This document shows positions 25,145 through 33,217 of a DNA stretch of 44,376 nucleotides, piece after piece; position 1 is the stretch's first letter; each line of letters starts with the position of its first letter. The translations under genes were made by a program, and so were the position numbers. Source of the stretch: an uncultured Hyphomicrobiales bacterium (lineage in GTDB: Bacteria; Pseudomonadota; Alphaproteobacteria; Rhizobiales; Beijerinckiaceae); contig CAIZGR010000260.1 in assembly GCA_903932535.1 (NCBI GenBank), forward strand, positions 1 through 44,376, in the 5' to 3' direction. Under the pieces are notes generated by a model. It had not been told where the DNA came from, did no database searches, and saw only the letters and a list, made by a program, of their open reading frames with translations.

Positions 25145-25855
25145 ATGCGGCCCAGAATCGTCTGCCACATGATGGGCTCGATCGACGGGCGGCTGCTTCC
25201 CGACCGCTGGACGCCGCCGGCGCGCGGAATTGATCGGGCGTCGCTCATCCGCCATTACGACGCGGTCGCGGCGCGGTTCGAGGCCGACGGTTGGATCGTC
25301 GGCCGCAAGACCATGCAGGCCTACGCCAAGGGCTCGGCGCGAACGGCGTTTGCAAGCGGCGGCGCCCGCCGCGCTCCGCACGTCGCCGACCGGAAGGGCC
25401 GCGACCTCGCCGTCGCGCTCGATCCGCGCGGCGTTCTGCACTATGGGCGGGACGATGCGGGCGGCGACCACATCGTCGCCATTCTCGGCGAGGCCGTCCC
25501 CGGCGCCTACCTCGCCGAACTGCGCGAGGACGGCGTCTCCTACCTCTTCGCCGGTCCGAACGGAAAGGACCTCGGCGCTGCGATGGACGCGCTCGGCGAG
25601 ATGTTCGGCGCGAAAACTCTGCTGCTCGAAGGCGGCGGGATCGTCAACGGCGCGTTCCTGAGGGCGCGGCTGATCGACGAAATCAGCCTGCTCGTTTATC
25701 CCGGCCTCGACGGATTGTCCGGAGGCCCGGGCATTTTCGAGGGGTGCGGCGCGCCGGAAGACATGCCGTCCGCGGGACTGGCGCTGCGCTTCGTCGCCGC
25801 CGAAACGCTCGAGGGCGGGGTCGTCTGGCTTCGTTACGCTATCGAGCGGGCGTGA
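25145..25855 (+). CDS. RibD C-terminal/dihydrofolate-reductase-like protein
   Basis: 236 aa. MRPRIVCHMMGSIDGRLLPD is the N-terminal strand with the MSIDG motif; DGWIVGRKTMQAYAKG, LLLEGGGIVNGAFLRARLID and EISLLVYPGLDG are the RibD_C signature. The domain is NADPH-binding and reduces a ribosylamino-pyrimidine in riboflavin synthesis, but stand-alone proteins like this have other or unknown substrates. Ribosome site aaggagag. Co-directional with DUF2255. Confidence 0.9.
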   Translation: MRPRIVCHMMGSIDGRLLPDRWTPPARGIDRASLIRHYDAVAARFEADGWIVGRKTMQAYAKGSARTAFASGGARRAPHVADRKGRDLAVALDPRGVLHYGRDDAGGDHIVAILGEAVPGAYLAELREDGVSYLFAGPNGKDLGAAMDALGEMFGAKTLLLEGGGIVNGAFLRARLIDEISLLVYPGLDGLSGGPGIFEGCGAPEDMPSAGLALRFVAAETLEGGVVWLRYAIERA

Positions 25856-25872
25856 CGGCTCCAACGGACGGC

Positions 25873-25963
25873 GCGCGTCTCGCGCGCCCATGCGCGTCGC
25901 ACGACGGGCGTCCTTCCGGGCGACCTATGGGGCGGCGAGACGCCGCCCCTCCGATTTGCTGAG
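25873..25963. repeat. Interspersed palindromic repeat (REP-like), copy 4, composite
   Basis: Two modules: ggcgcgcgtctcgcgcgccc, then after a spacer cgcacgacgggcgtccttcc, and finally ggggcggcgagacgccgccc. The last is the same as in 5674-5725; the middle one matches 36829-36895. It is the longest copy in the window and lies in the 120-bp gap before the SDR gene. Confidence 0.6.
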
Positions 25964-25975
25964 GAGAAGAACACC

Positions 25976-26713
25976 ATGACCGAAGGCATCGAAAACAAGG
26001 TCGTCGTCATCACCGGCGCGAGCAGCGGCCTGGGCGAAGCGGCGGCGCGCCGTCTGGCGGCCGGCGGCGCGAAGCTCGTGCTCGGCGCGCGGCGGCTCGA
26101 CCGGCTCGAGGCGCTCGCCGAGGCGCTGAAGCTCCCCGATGGCGCGGTGGTCCAGACCGACGTCGTCAAGCGCGCCGAGGTCGAGCAGCTGGTGGCGCGC
26201 GCCGTCGAATTGCACGGCCGTATCGACGTCATCGTCAACAACGCCGGCCTGATGCCGAGCTCGTTTCTCGAAAAGCTGCACGTCGAGGAATGGGAGCGCA
26301 TGGTCGACGTGAACATCAAGGGCGTGCTCTACGGCATCGCCGCGGCGCTGCCGCACATGATCGCGCAGAAGAGCGGCCATGTGATCAACGTCGCCTCGGT
26401 CGCCGGCCACAAGACCGGCCCCGGCGGCGCCGTCTACTCGGCGACCAAGCACGCCGTCCGGGTCATCTCCGAAGGCCTGCGCCAGGAGGTCAAGCCGCAC
26501 AACATCCGCACCACGATCATTTCGCCGGGCGCGGTCGCGACGGAGCTGACCCAGACCATCACCGATCCGGCTTTCGCCGAAGGGGCGAAGAAGGCCTACA
26601 CGATCGCAATTCCCGCCGACTCGTTCGCCCGCGCCGTCGTCTTCGCGATGAGCCAGCCCGACGACGTCGACATCAACGAAATCCTGTTCCGGCCGACGGC
26701 GCAGGTCTATTGA
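25976..26713 (+). CDS. SDR-family oxidoreductase (YdfG-like)
   Basis: 245 aa. [19 protein letters not shown] (14-32) is the cofactor motif; NNAGLMPSS (Asn motif), [14 protein letters not shown] and Tyr154/Lys158 ([10 protein letters not shown]) complete the active site. The C-terminal [15 protein letters not shown] is characteristic of the YdfG-type 3-hydroxy acid dehydrogenases (NADP+), which act on serine, threonine and other 3-hydroxyacids. Specificity is by family resemblance. Leader gaggagaagaac. Confidence 0.92.
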   Translation: MTEGIENKVVVITGASSGLGEAAARRLAAGGAKLVLGARRLDRLEALAEALKLPDGAVVQTDVVKRAEVEQLVARAVELHGRIDVIVNNAGLMPSSFLEKLHVEEWERMVDVNIKGVLYGIAAALPHMIAQKSGHVINVASVAGHKTGPGGAVYSATKHAVRVISEGLRQEVKPHNIRTTIISPGAVATELTQTITDPAFAEGAKKAYTIAIPADSFARAVVFAMSQPDDVDINEILFRPTAQVY

Positions 26714-26768
26714 CGGATCGGCGAGGGCGCCGCCCCGACTTGCCGATCGGCGCCCGTGAGAAACGATC

Positions 26769-28106
26769 ATGCCCGCTTGGGTCGAGCACGCAATCTTCTG
26801 GCAGATCTATCCCTTGGGATTTGTCGGCGCCGAGGTCCGCCCCGAGCGGCCACCTCCGCTGGTCCACCGGCTCGGCCGGGTGATCGGCTGGCTCGACTAC
26901 GCCATCAAGCTCGGCGCCTCGGCCCTGCTGCTCGGCCCGATCTTCGCCTCCGCGACCCACGGCTACGACACCACCGACCATTTCCACATCGACCCGCGGC
27001 TCGGCGACGAGGCCGACTTCGACGCGCTGATCGCGGCCGCCCGCGACCGCGGGATGCGCGTCGTGCTGGACGGCGTGTTCAACCACGTGGCGCGGCGCCA
27101 TCCCGCCTTTCAAGAGGTTCTCCGGCAAGGGCCGGCCGCGCCGGGCGCAGGCCTCTTCCGCCTCACCTCGCCGCCCGGACGCCCGGCGTCCGAGGGGCCG
27201 GAGGCTGCGACCTTCGAGGGGCACGGCGATCTCGTGGTCCTGAACCATGACGCCCCCGAGGTGGAAAAGCTCGCAGCCGCCGTCATGATCCATTGGCTCG
27301 ACCGGGGCGCGGCGGGCTTTCGCCTCGACGCGGCTTACGCGGTTCCGCCGCGGTTCTGGGCGCGCGTCCTGCCGCGGGTGCGCGAAAGGCATCCCGAGGC
27401 TTACATTTTCGGCGAGGTCATCCACGGTGACTATCTCGGCTTCGTGAAGGAAAGCGGCGTCGATGCGGTGACGCAATACGAGCTGTGGAAGGCGATCTGG
27501 AGCGCGCTCGAGGACAAAAATTTCTTCGAGCTCGCCTGGGCGCTCGACCGGCACAATGGGTTCCTCGACGCCTTCACGCCCCAGACCTTCGTCGGCAACC
27601 ACGACGTCACCCGCCTCGCGAGCCGCCTCGCCGACCCGCGCGCGATCGACCACGCGCTCGCGGTGCTGCTGGCCTGCGGCGGGACGCCCTCGATCTACGC
27701 CGGCGACGAGCAAGGTTTTCGCGGCATGAAGGAGAACCGCGCAGGCGGGGACGACGCGGTCCGTCCCGCCTTTCCCGAGGGGCCGGAGGCGCTCTCTCCC
27801 GCCGGCTGGCCCATCTATCGCCGTCATCAAGAGCTGATCGGGATGCGGCGCCGCCACCCGTGGCTGCACCGGGCGAAGACCCGCGTCGCGCACCTCGCCA
27901 ACGAGACCTTCGCGTTCGTGGCCTACGAGCGCGACCGCAGCCTGATGGTCGCGCTCAACCTCGGCGGGCCGGCGGAGCTGCCGGCGAGGGGCATGCGCGC
28001 GCTGCTCAACGGGCGCGACGCCGAGCTGCTGCCCGGTCCGCGCGAGCCGAAAATCCGGCTCGGCGAAGCGGGCTGGGCGATCCTGTCGCCGGCGGCGGCG
28101 CTGTAG
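26769..28106 (+). CDS. GH13 alpha-amylase family enzyme
   Basis: 445 aa, no signal so cytosolic. Typical order: HAIFWQIYPLGF, GYDTTDHFHIDP, VVLDGVFNHVARRHP, nucleophile Asp187 in GFRLDAAYAV, acid/base Glu216 in YIFGEVIHGD and the transition-state Asp279 in FVGNHDVTR. C-terminal beta domain is short. Subfamily (alpha-glucosidase, trehalose-related or amylase) cannot be set by eye. It follows the SDR by 55 bp. Confidence 0.92.
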   Translation: MPAWVEHAIFWQIYPLGFVGAEVRPERPPPLVHRLGRVIGWLDYAIKLGASALLLGPIFASATHGYDTTDHFHIDPRLGDEADFDALIAAARDRGMRVVLDGVFNHVARRHPAFQEVLRQGPAAPGAGLFRLTSPPGRPASEGPEAATFEGHGDLVVLNHDAPEVEKLAAAVMIHWLDRGAAGFRLDAAYAVPPRFWARVLPRVRERHPEAYIFGEVIHGDYLGFVKESGVDAVTQYELWKAIWSALEDKNFFELAWALDRHNGFLDAFTPQTFVGNHDVTRLASRLADPRAIDHALAVLLACGGTPSIYAGDEQGFRGMKENRAGGDDAVRPAFPEGPEALSPAGWPIYRRHQELIGMRRRHPWLHRAKTRVAHLANETFAFVAYERDRSLMVALNLGGPAELPARGMRALLNGRDAELLPGPREPKIRLGEAGWAILSPAAAL

Positions 28107-28132
28107 CCGCGCGCGCGCCGAGCGAGGCTGGC

Positions 28133-28147
28133 GCGGTCAGCGACCGC
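28133..28147. repeat. Short hairpin gcggtc-agc-gaccgc
   Basis: Perfect 6-bp inverted repeat directly after the GH13 gene. A near-identical hairpin (gcggtcgccgaccgc) lies at 21821-21835 before the redox run. Both are followed by gtc. The pair may be a second, shorter family of intergenic palindromes or simple terminators without a T tract. Confidence 0.35.
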
Positions 28148-28215
28148 GTCTACAGTGGCCACGAACATCCAATTCGAGCACGGCCGCGAGCCGGAAAGGA
28201 GGCTTTCGCGCGCCG

Positions 28216-28367
28216 ATGTTCAATCCGCCCCATCCGGGCGAAAGCATCATGGCCGGGTGGGGCCGGGCGCGCGGCTGCGCAGTCAGATGTCTTACGACCT
28301 CTGACAGGCCAAACGGCACATCGATCGCCTGAAGGCGACGCGATTTCCCGCTCCAGAGCCGGCTTAA
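28216..28367 (+). pseudogene. Decayed HigA-type antitoxin
   Basis: ATG 28216 with aaaggagg at 28195 starts MFNPPHPGESIMAGWGRA; NPPHPGE is the hallmark N-terminus of HigA. After a frame change at about 28270 the frame reads RLRSQMSYDL, TGA, QAKRHIDRLKATRFPAPEPA and stop (28365-28367). This is the C-terminal end of HigA (usual GWGxAEhWLxxQxxYDLWQAxxHxxxLxvxRF). The TGA occupies a Trp position. About 50 central residues, the helix-turn-helix, are missing. No HigB toxin is recognisable upstream. Confidence 0.6.
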
Positions 28368-28520
28368 ATGCCCGCCGTCGCACAGGAGCGGCCCCGCCCA
28401 TCTCGCCCGCTCTTCGAGAAAAAGCGGCTTCCCCAGGGGACGGCGGGCGGTGGTCCTTCGTTTGGCGCCGGGACGGCGCGACCCACTGGCCTGGAACCCG
28501 GCGCCTGGAGGGCTTCGTCC

Positions 28521-28841
28521 TTGAAAATCGCAATGCTCGCTTTCGCGGCGCTCGCCGCGGCGCCCGTCCGTGCGGAGTCGTTGTCGCCGGAAGCCGACGC
28601 CTGCAAGGCGAGCGGGCTGATCGCCCTCGAGCAGAGGGCGCCGCTGGTCAAGGACGAGCTCGTCGACCGCGACAGCGCCAAGGCGATCGACGCCGGCGCC
28701 GCGACCGTTGGCGTTCCGGTGAGCGCCGTCGTCATCGGCGGCGGCTATGTGGAAAAGGGCCGCAACGGCAAGCCGCAGACTTTGGTCCGCCTCATCGGCG
28801 AGAAGGGCAAGGTCTTGATGACGCTCTTTTCCGACGCGTGA
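28521..28841 (+). CDS. Small exported hypothetical protein
   Basis: 106 aa from TTG 28521 (MKIAMLAFAALAAAPVRAES); a ggagg lies nine bases before this TTG, while the only near ATG (28533) is too far from it. Signal peptide about residues 1-18 (cleavage after VRA). The mature part, LSPEADACKASGLIALEQRA then VGVPVSAVVIGGGYVEKGRN, is about 88 residues and has no recognised domain. A longer frame to 28368 would include a poorly composed N-terminus and read from the HigA remnant. Confidence 0.65.
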   Translation: MKIAMLAFAALAAAPVRAESLSPEADACKASGLIALEQRAPLVKDELVDRDSAKAIDAGAATVGVPVSAVVIGGGYVEKGRNGKPQTLVRLIGEKGKVLMTLFSDA

Positions 28842-28869
28842 CCCGCCCGGCGTCCGAAACGACGTCCCG

Positions 28870-29403
28870 TCACTTGATCAGCGCGACCGCCTCGCGGAAG
28901 CGCGGGTTGGTGGCGTTCCCGAGCCATTCGAAAACGACCATCTCGGTCGTGACGATCTCCACGCCGTTCCGCTCCATCCGGCGGAGCGCGACCGCCTTGC
29001 TTTCGGGACGGCGCGAGCCGACGGCGTCGGCGGCGACGAAGACTTTCCGGCCCTTCTCGATCAGCCCGAGCGCCGTCTGCAGCACGCACACGTGCGCTTC
29101 GACCCCGGTCAGAATCGCAGCGTTTCCCTCGGGCAAACGCGCGTCGAAGCCCGGCGCCCGGCCGGCGTCGAATTCCATCTTGGCGAGCACGCGCGAATCG
29201 TCCGCCCGCAGTTCCGGCACGGTCGGGCCGAGGCCTTTGGGATTCTGCTCGGTGAACAGCGTCGGCGCGCCGAACATCGCCGCCGCCTCCACGAGCCGCC
29301 GCGCATTGGCGATCGCCGCGGCGCCCTCGTCGATGGCCGGCATCAGCCGCGTCTGGAAGTCGATCACGAGAAGCGTCGAGTTTTTGACATCGATGACCGG
29401 CAT
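28870..29403 (-). CDS. Isochorismatase-family cysteine hydrolase
   Basis: 177 aa from ATG 29403 (MPVIDVKNSTLLVIDFQTRL). The catalytic triad is visible: Asp in IDFQ, Lys in LAKMEFDA and Cys in ILTGVEAHVCVLQTAL (nucleophile in the HVC turn). This is the YcaC/nicotinamidase-like branch; substrate unknown. It is 31 bp downstream of the NADP-binding protein on the same strand. Confidence 0.9.
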   Translation of the reverse strand: MPVIDVKNSTLLVIDFQTRLMPAIDEGAAAIANARRLVEAAAMFGAPTLFTEQNPKGLGPTVPELRADDSRVLAKMEFDAGRAPGFDARLPEGNAAILTGVEAHVCVLQTALGLIEKGRKVFVAADAVGSRRPESKAVALRRMERNGVEIVTTEMVVFEWLGNATNPRFREAVALIK

Positions 29404-29434
29404 GGCCGCCCCCTGCAAAGTTGGAGGCGGCACT

Positions 29435-30076
29435 CTAACGCAAAAGCTCGAGCGCGTGCGCCGACCCGCCGGCCTTTCCGACGCCCGGCACGCGCAGAGG
29501 CTTGCCCGGCGGTTCGCGTGCCCAGGCCGCTTCCGCCGAGCCCATGTCCTCGACCTCCTGGCCGAACGCGTCGCAGATCCCGGCCACGACGTGCTTCGCC
29601 TTTGCGCTGTCGCCACAGACGAACACGGTCGGCCGGCCTCCGGCGAATTGCGGGTTCACCATCTGCCCCGCGCCGACCGATTTGAACGCCTTGACGAGAT
29701 GCGCGTTCGGAAAGGCCTTCTGGAGCCGCTCCGTCAGCGACTCGTTCTGCCGGGTGAAGAAGCTGAGCCCGCCCGCGACCGGAGGCCCGCCGCCGATCGG
29801 GTTGCACGCGTCGACGACCGTCTTGCCGTCGATCGCCGCGGGACCGACGACGTTGAGCACGTCGAGCGCGACCTCGCCGGCGACCGCCAGAACCACGATC
29901 TCGCTGAATGCCGCAGCGTCCGCGAAGCCCTTGACCTGCGCGCCGGGGTTATTCGCCGCCCACTCCGCGAGCTTGCCCGGATCGCGCGTGCCGATGGCGG
30001 CCGCGCGCCGGTGCTTCAGGAGCCCCGCCGCGAGCGTCTGGCCGACCACGCCCGCACCGGCGACGCCGATCGTCAT
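29435..30076 (-). CDS. NAD(P)-binding F420-reductase-like oxidoreductase
   Basis: 213 aa. GVAGAGVVGQTLAAGLL with IGTRDPGKLAEW is a Rossmann motif with an NADP-accepting Arg; VVDACNPIGGGPPVAGGLSF and HLVKAFKSVGAGQMVNPQF are the NADP-dependent F420 oxidoreductase/NADPH-dependent reductase pattern, common in organisms lacking F420. The C-terminus (WAREPPGKPLRVPGVGKAGG) is unlike the usual EPLCxLWCxPGF end of relatives although of equal length. No alternative frame restores it. Transcribed just before the isochorismatase-like gene. Confidence 0.85.
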   Translation of the reverse strand: MTIGVAGAGVVGQTLAAGLLKHRRAAAIGTRDPGKLAEWAANNPGAQVKGFADAAAFSEIVVLAVAGEVALDVLNVVGPAAIDGKTVVDACNPIGGGPPVAGGLSFFTRQNESLTERLQKAFPNAHLVKAFKSVGAGQMVNPQFAGGRPTVFVCGDSAKAKHVVAGICDAFGQEVEDMGSAEAAWAREPPGKPLRVPGVGKAGGSAHALELLR

Positions 30077-30579
30077 CGATGACCTCCTCGATGGCCGCGT
30101 AATGCCCTGATCAGAAGAATGGGAGGCCGGTGCGGCTGCGACAAGAGGCGCGGTCCAGCGTACGGCGTTTTGAGCAGAATCGGCGCGTCGGATTGACGCC
30201 GCTCCCGTTCGCCTCCCCGATCGGGCGCCGGTGGAACGGGCGCGGTGTTTCCGAACACGTCCTGAATTTCAGGTGAGAATTCGCACAGAGCGCGCGTCGG
30301 CCGCACAGGCGTGTCTCTTATCTTACCACCCATTGAGTTAGCGAGAGTCCTAACCAAAGACAGGCTGGAAAATCGGGACTTTTTCCGGCGTGCGGCCTCA
30401 GAAATCCCCTCATTTAGGGAACGGCCCAATTCCGGGGCATTTCGGCCCTCCTGACGGGTGAACGGAGGGTCCCAAGGTCCCATCTTGAGCGTGACGCGAC
30501 CACTTTCTCGACGGTTTGGCGACCAGAATTCCCGCTCCAGCACTCGTCATACGGGAATCGCCGCAGCGACGCGCCAACC
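30077..30579. other. 503-bp non-coding stretch
   Basis: Composition falls below the surrounding GC level between about 30290 and 30620, with long runs such as ttatcttaccaccc and actttttccgg. A short imperfect palindrome gttagcgagagtcctaac lies at 30337-30354. The only minus-strand frames here are unconvincing. It looks like the flank of a decayed mobile element. Confidence 0.5.
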
Positions 30580-30675
30580 TCAGGTTGCATTTTGGCCCTC
30601 AATAAAAAGAGGGGATAGCTGAGGCCCTGCCTCAATGAGGTCGAGAATTCGAACTGAAAGAACGTCGTCGCTCAT
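30580..30675 (-). CDS. 31-aa ORF overlapping the recombinase remnant
   Basis: Reads MSDDVLSVRILDLIEAGPQL then SPLFIEGQNAT, stop 30580-30582. Its ATG overlaps the recombinase-remnant TGA as ATGA and a gaggagtgag is just upstream. It ends where the frame meets an AT-rich stretch, so it may be the head of a longer gene now truncated. No family match that I can justify. Confidence 0.35.
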   Translation of the reverse strand: MSDDVLSVRILDLIEAGPQLSPLFIEGQNAT

Positions 30676-30998
30676 GACTCACTCCTCGGAATCGTCTGCG
30701 GACTTACGTTGTAGCTGCGTTCCATCGAGCGCAAGGTTTCGCCATCCTCATCGCGTCGGCGGATCGCCTCGCGCTTCTGGTGCTCGGTAAGCTTGGGTTT
30801 GCGGCCGAACTTCACGCCCTTAGCTACCAACGGCAACGTCTACGAGCATGCCTATTTTGGCCGTTCGCGAAACCCCCGGGCAAGGCCCACTCCTTCAGCG
30901 CTCCTGCCATTCCCCGCCAAGCGGTTGACCGAACGATTTGACGGAGACACCACCAGGATGTCGCCTTTGCGAACCGCGGGAGCGTCCAACCGGCGCCC
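30672..30998 (-). pseudogene. Remnant of a serine recombinase (resolvase/invertase family)
   Basis: In the minus strand, 30839-30672 reads VAKGVKFGRKPKLTEHQK, REAIRRRDEDGETLRSMERS and YNVSPQTIP, then stop. RGVKFGRKPKLTxHQ and the following helix-turn-helix are the DNA-binding C-terminus of Tn3-type resolvases and Pin/Hin invertases. Further up (30998-30912), in another frame, RRLDAPAVRKGDILVV and NRSVNRLAG resemble the core xLDAAL..RxGDxLVVxxxDRxxRSL. The catalytic N-terminus and about 30 residues of the middle are missing. So this is a decayed mobile-element gene. Confidence 0.6.
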
Positions 30999-31380
30999 TC
31001 GCAGACAACGCGACATTGTCTTGCCAAGCGGGCTGAATCGTTCTATCTTTGTTCTCTCGAAGAGGGCGCTCGCCGCACGTCCGATCGACAGGACGCCGCC
31101 TCGTCCGCGGCCCCTCGCGAAACGGACGCGCGCTGCGCGGGACGAAAATTTCATGGAGAAGCCGATGATTGCCGACGCGTTACGTGCACGATGACGACGT
31201 TGTATAGGCCTCGGGGCGCAGCACGGGACGGGACTGAGAGCCGAGCGTATCCGTCCGTCGCTTCGGCAAGCAACAATCGCCCGAAAATTCCGCTGCAAGC
31301 CCTTGAAAGCGTTGATTCCGCGTGCGAGGCCGCTGCCGCCGTCGCCGCCTTCCTCCCGATTCCGGGCCGCGCGACCCCCG
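30999..31380. other. Non-coding remainder of the decayed island
   Basis: No gene with start, ribosome site and consistent frame. On the minus strand the open frame continuing from the recombinase core up to 31298 is Arg-rich and gives no recognisable catalytic N-terminus (the YARTSTxxQ motif is absent). Otherwise nothing. Confidence 0.5.
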
Positions 31381-32544
31381 CTACAGCGTCCGGGCGATCA
31401 GCACTTTCATGATCTCGTTGGCCCCGCCGTAGATGCGCTGGACGCGGCTGTCGCGGAACATGCGCGCGATCGGATAGTCGTTCATGTAGCCGTAGCCGCC
31501 GAAAAGCTGCAGGCACGTGTCGACGATTCTGTTCTCGAGGTCGGAGACCCAGTATTTCGCCATCGACGCGGTCGCGGCGTCCAGCCGGCCGTCGAGGTGC
31601 AGGCCGATCAGCCGGTCGACGAACACCCGCGCCACCGTCGCCTCGGTCTTGCACTCGGCGAGCTTGAACTGGGTGTTCTGGAAGTCGATCAGCCGCTGGC
31701 CGAAGGCCTTGCGCTCCTTGACGTAGGCGATCGTGTCCTCGAGCGCCCGCTCGATCACCGCCACGCCGCCGACGCCGATCGTGAGCCGCTCCTGCGGCAG
31801 TTGCTGCATCAGTTGCGCGAAGCCCAACCCCTCCTTGGACCCAAGCAGGTTCGCGGTCGGGGCGCGGACGCCGTCGAAGAAGAGTTCGGACGTGTCCTGC
31901 GCCTCCATGCCGATCTTGTCGAGGTTGCGTCCGCGCTGGAAGCCCGGCGCGTCGGCCGTCTCGACGACGATCAGCGAGGTCCCCTTGGCGCCCTTCGACG
32001 GATCCGTCTTGGCGACGACGATGACGAGGTCGGCGAGCTGGCCGTTGCTGATGAAGGTCTTCTGGCCGTTGATGCGGTAATGATTCCCGTCGAGCCGGGC
32101 GGTGGTCCTGACCCCCTGGAGGTCCGACCCGGCGCCGGGCTCGGTCATGGCGATGGCGCCGATGCACTCGCCCGAGGCCATCTTCGGCAGCCAGCGCGTC
32201 TTCTGCTCTTCCGAGCCGTAGTGGAGGATGTAGGGCGCGACGATCGCGTTGTGCAACGAGGCCGCAAAGCCGCTGACCTGCCGCCGAGCGATCGCCTCCA
32301 TCAGGACGACCTCGTGCCGGAAGTCGCCGCCGGGGCCGCCGTATTCCTCGGGAACGGCGAGGCACAGCAGGCCCGCCTCGCCCGCTTCGCGCCAGAACGC
32401 GCGCTCGACGATTCCCGCCCGCCGCCACGACTCGACGCGCTCGGGCGGCGCGTGCCCGTCGAAGAACTTCTCGACCGACCTCTGGAAGACGACGATGTCG
32501 TCGTCCTTCAGGAAATCCGCCCGGTCGATGTCGAGCGCCGCCAT
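31381..32544 (-). CDS. Acyl-CoA dehydrogenase
   Basis: 387 aa from ATG 32544 (MAALDIDRADFLKDDDIVVF). ACAD fold signatures: AVPEEYGGPGGDF, GECIGAIAMTEPGAGSDLQG, TFISNGQLADLVIVVAKTD and QLFGGYGYMNDYPIARMFRD. The C-terminal RIYGGANEIMKVLIARTL has Gly where short- and medium-chain enzymes carry the catalytic Glu (YEG). Isovaleryl-CoA and long-chain ACADs place it on another helix, so this belongs to the long-chain/citronellyl-type branch. Oxidises acyl-CoA to trans-2-enoyl-CoA with FAD. It is divergent from the MaoC pair, sharing a 214-bp intergenic region. Confidence 0.92.
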   Translation of the reverse strand: MAALDIDRADFLKDDDIVVFQRSVEKFFDGHAPPERVESWRRAGIVERAFWREAGEAGLLCLAVPEEYGGPGGDFRHEVVLMEAIARRQVSGFAASLHNAIVAPYILHYGSEEQKTRWLPKMASGECIGAIAMTEPGAGSDLQGVRTTARLDGNHYRINGQKTFISNGQLADLVIVVAKTDPSKGAKGTSLIVVETADAPGFQRGRNLDKIGMEAQDTSELFFDGVRAPTANLLGSKEGLGFAQLMQQLPQERLTIGVGGVAVIERALEDTIAYVKERKAFGQRLIDFQNTQFKLAECKTEATVARVFVDRLIGLHLDGRLDAATASMAKYWVSDLENRIVDTCLQLFGGYGYMNDYPIARMFRDSRVQRIYGGANEIMKVLIARTL

Positions 32545-32655
32545 GACTGTCCTCCCGGGTCCGCGCGCGCCTCGGCGTTTTTGCCGCTCTGGACGCCGAC
32601 GTGTGCCCAATGTGCTACAGAATGTCAGCCAGGTAAAATTCCGCGGGAGTCTCTC

Positions 32656-32751
32656 ATGTCGGCCGAGGTGATCGTCGCGGGGGGCGTCCCGATTCTGTGC
32701 GCCGAGCCCGGCGCGAGCCTCGGTGTCGCGACGCTGTCGAAGCGGAGTTGA
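32656..32751 (+). CDS. 31-aa ORF between the ACAD and MaoC genes
   Basis: MSAEVIVAGGVPILCAEPGA then SLGVATLSKRS, TGA; gggag precedes ATG by about 6 bases. It ends 8 bp before the first MaoC-like gene. The opening resembles the short N-terminus of DUF4180-type proteins, but the rest is missing, so it may be a remnant or a leader peptide. Low certainty. Confidence 0.3.
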   Translation: MSAEVIVAGGVPILCAEPGASLGVATLSKRS

Positions 32752-32758
32752 AGCGAGC

Positions 32759-33217
32759 ATGGTCGACGCCTCCGCCATCGGTCTGACGCTGCCGCCGACG
32801 CGCGCCCGCGTCGAGCCGGGCCGGCTCGACGCCTTCCTCGACACCCTCGGCCAGACGAATCCGGTCTATCGCGACCTCGGCGCCGCGAGGGCCGCCGGCT
32901 TTGCCGATCGGCCGATCCCGCCGACCTATCTCTTCTGCCTGGAGATGATCGCCAACGAGAGGCCGTTCGCCCTGATCGAGGCGCTCGGGATCGACATCGC
33001 CCGCATCCTGCACGGCGAGCAGTCCTTCGTCTATCGGGCGCCGGTCCATGTCGGCGACGAGTTGACCTTCGTGTCCGGCGTCGCCGGCGTGCAGGCGAAG
33101 AAGGGCGGCGCGCTGACGCGGATCGACGTCACGACCCGCGTCGCCAACCAGCGCGGCGAGCCGGTCGCCGACTGCCTCCGCGTGATCCTGGTCCGCAACC
33201 CGGGAAGCGTGGCATGA
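32759..33217 (+). CDS. FAS1-like/MaoC N-terminal dehydratase subunit
   Basis: 152 aa from ATG 32759 (MVDASAIGLTLPPTRARVEP). LDAFLDTLGQTNPVYRDLGA then FADRPIPPTYLFCLEMIANE and GEQSFVYRAPVHVGDELTFV are the hot-dog N-domain found in HadA/HTD2-type dehydratases; the catalytic Asp/His pair of the hydratase motif is absent. Such subunits bind the acyl chain and pair with a catalytic MaoC subunit. The next gene overlaps its stop by 4 bp (ATGA), as expected for subunits of one enzyme. Confidence 0.87.
   Translation: MVDASAIGLTLPPTRARVEPGRLDAFLDTLGQTNPVYRDLGAARAAGFADRPIPPTYLFCLEMIANERPFALIEALGIDIARILHGEQSFVYRAPVHVGDELTFVSGVAGVQAKKGGALTRIDVTTRVANQRGEPVADCLRVILVRNPGSVA

Noticed and set aside
28137..28215. 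HigB toxin remnant before the HigA ghost
   Set aside because: No HigB-like motif (such as the WRIVF or VDYH ends) could be read in any frame.
31303..32751. 482-codon plus-strand frame over the acyl-CoA dehydrogenase
   Set aside because: Mirror of the ACAD gene; only its last 31 codons (32656-32751) have a ribosome site and were kept as a low-confidence short ORF.
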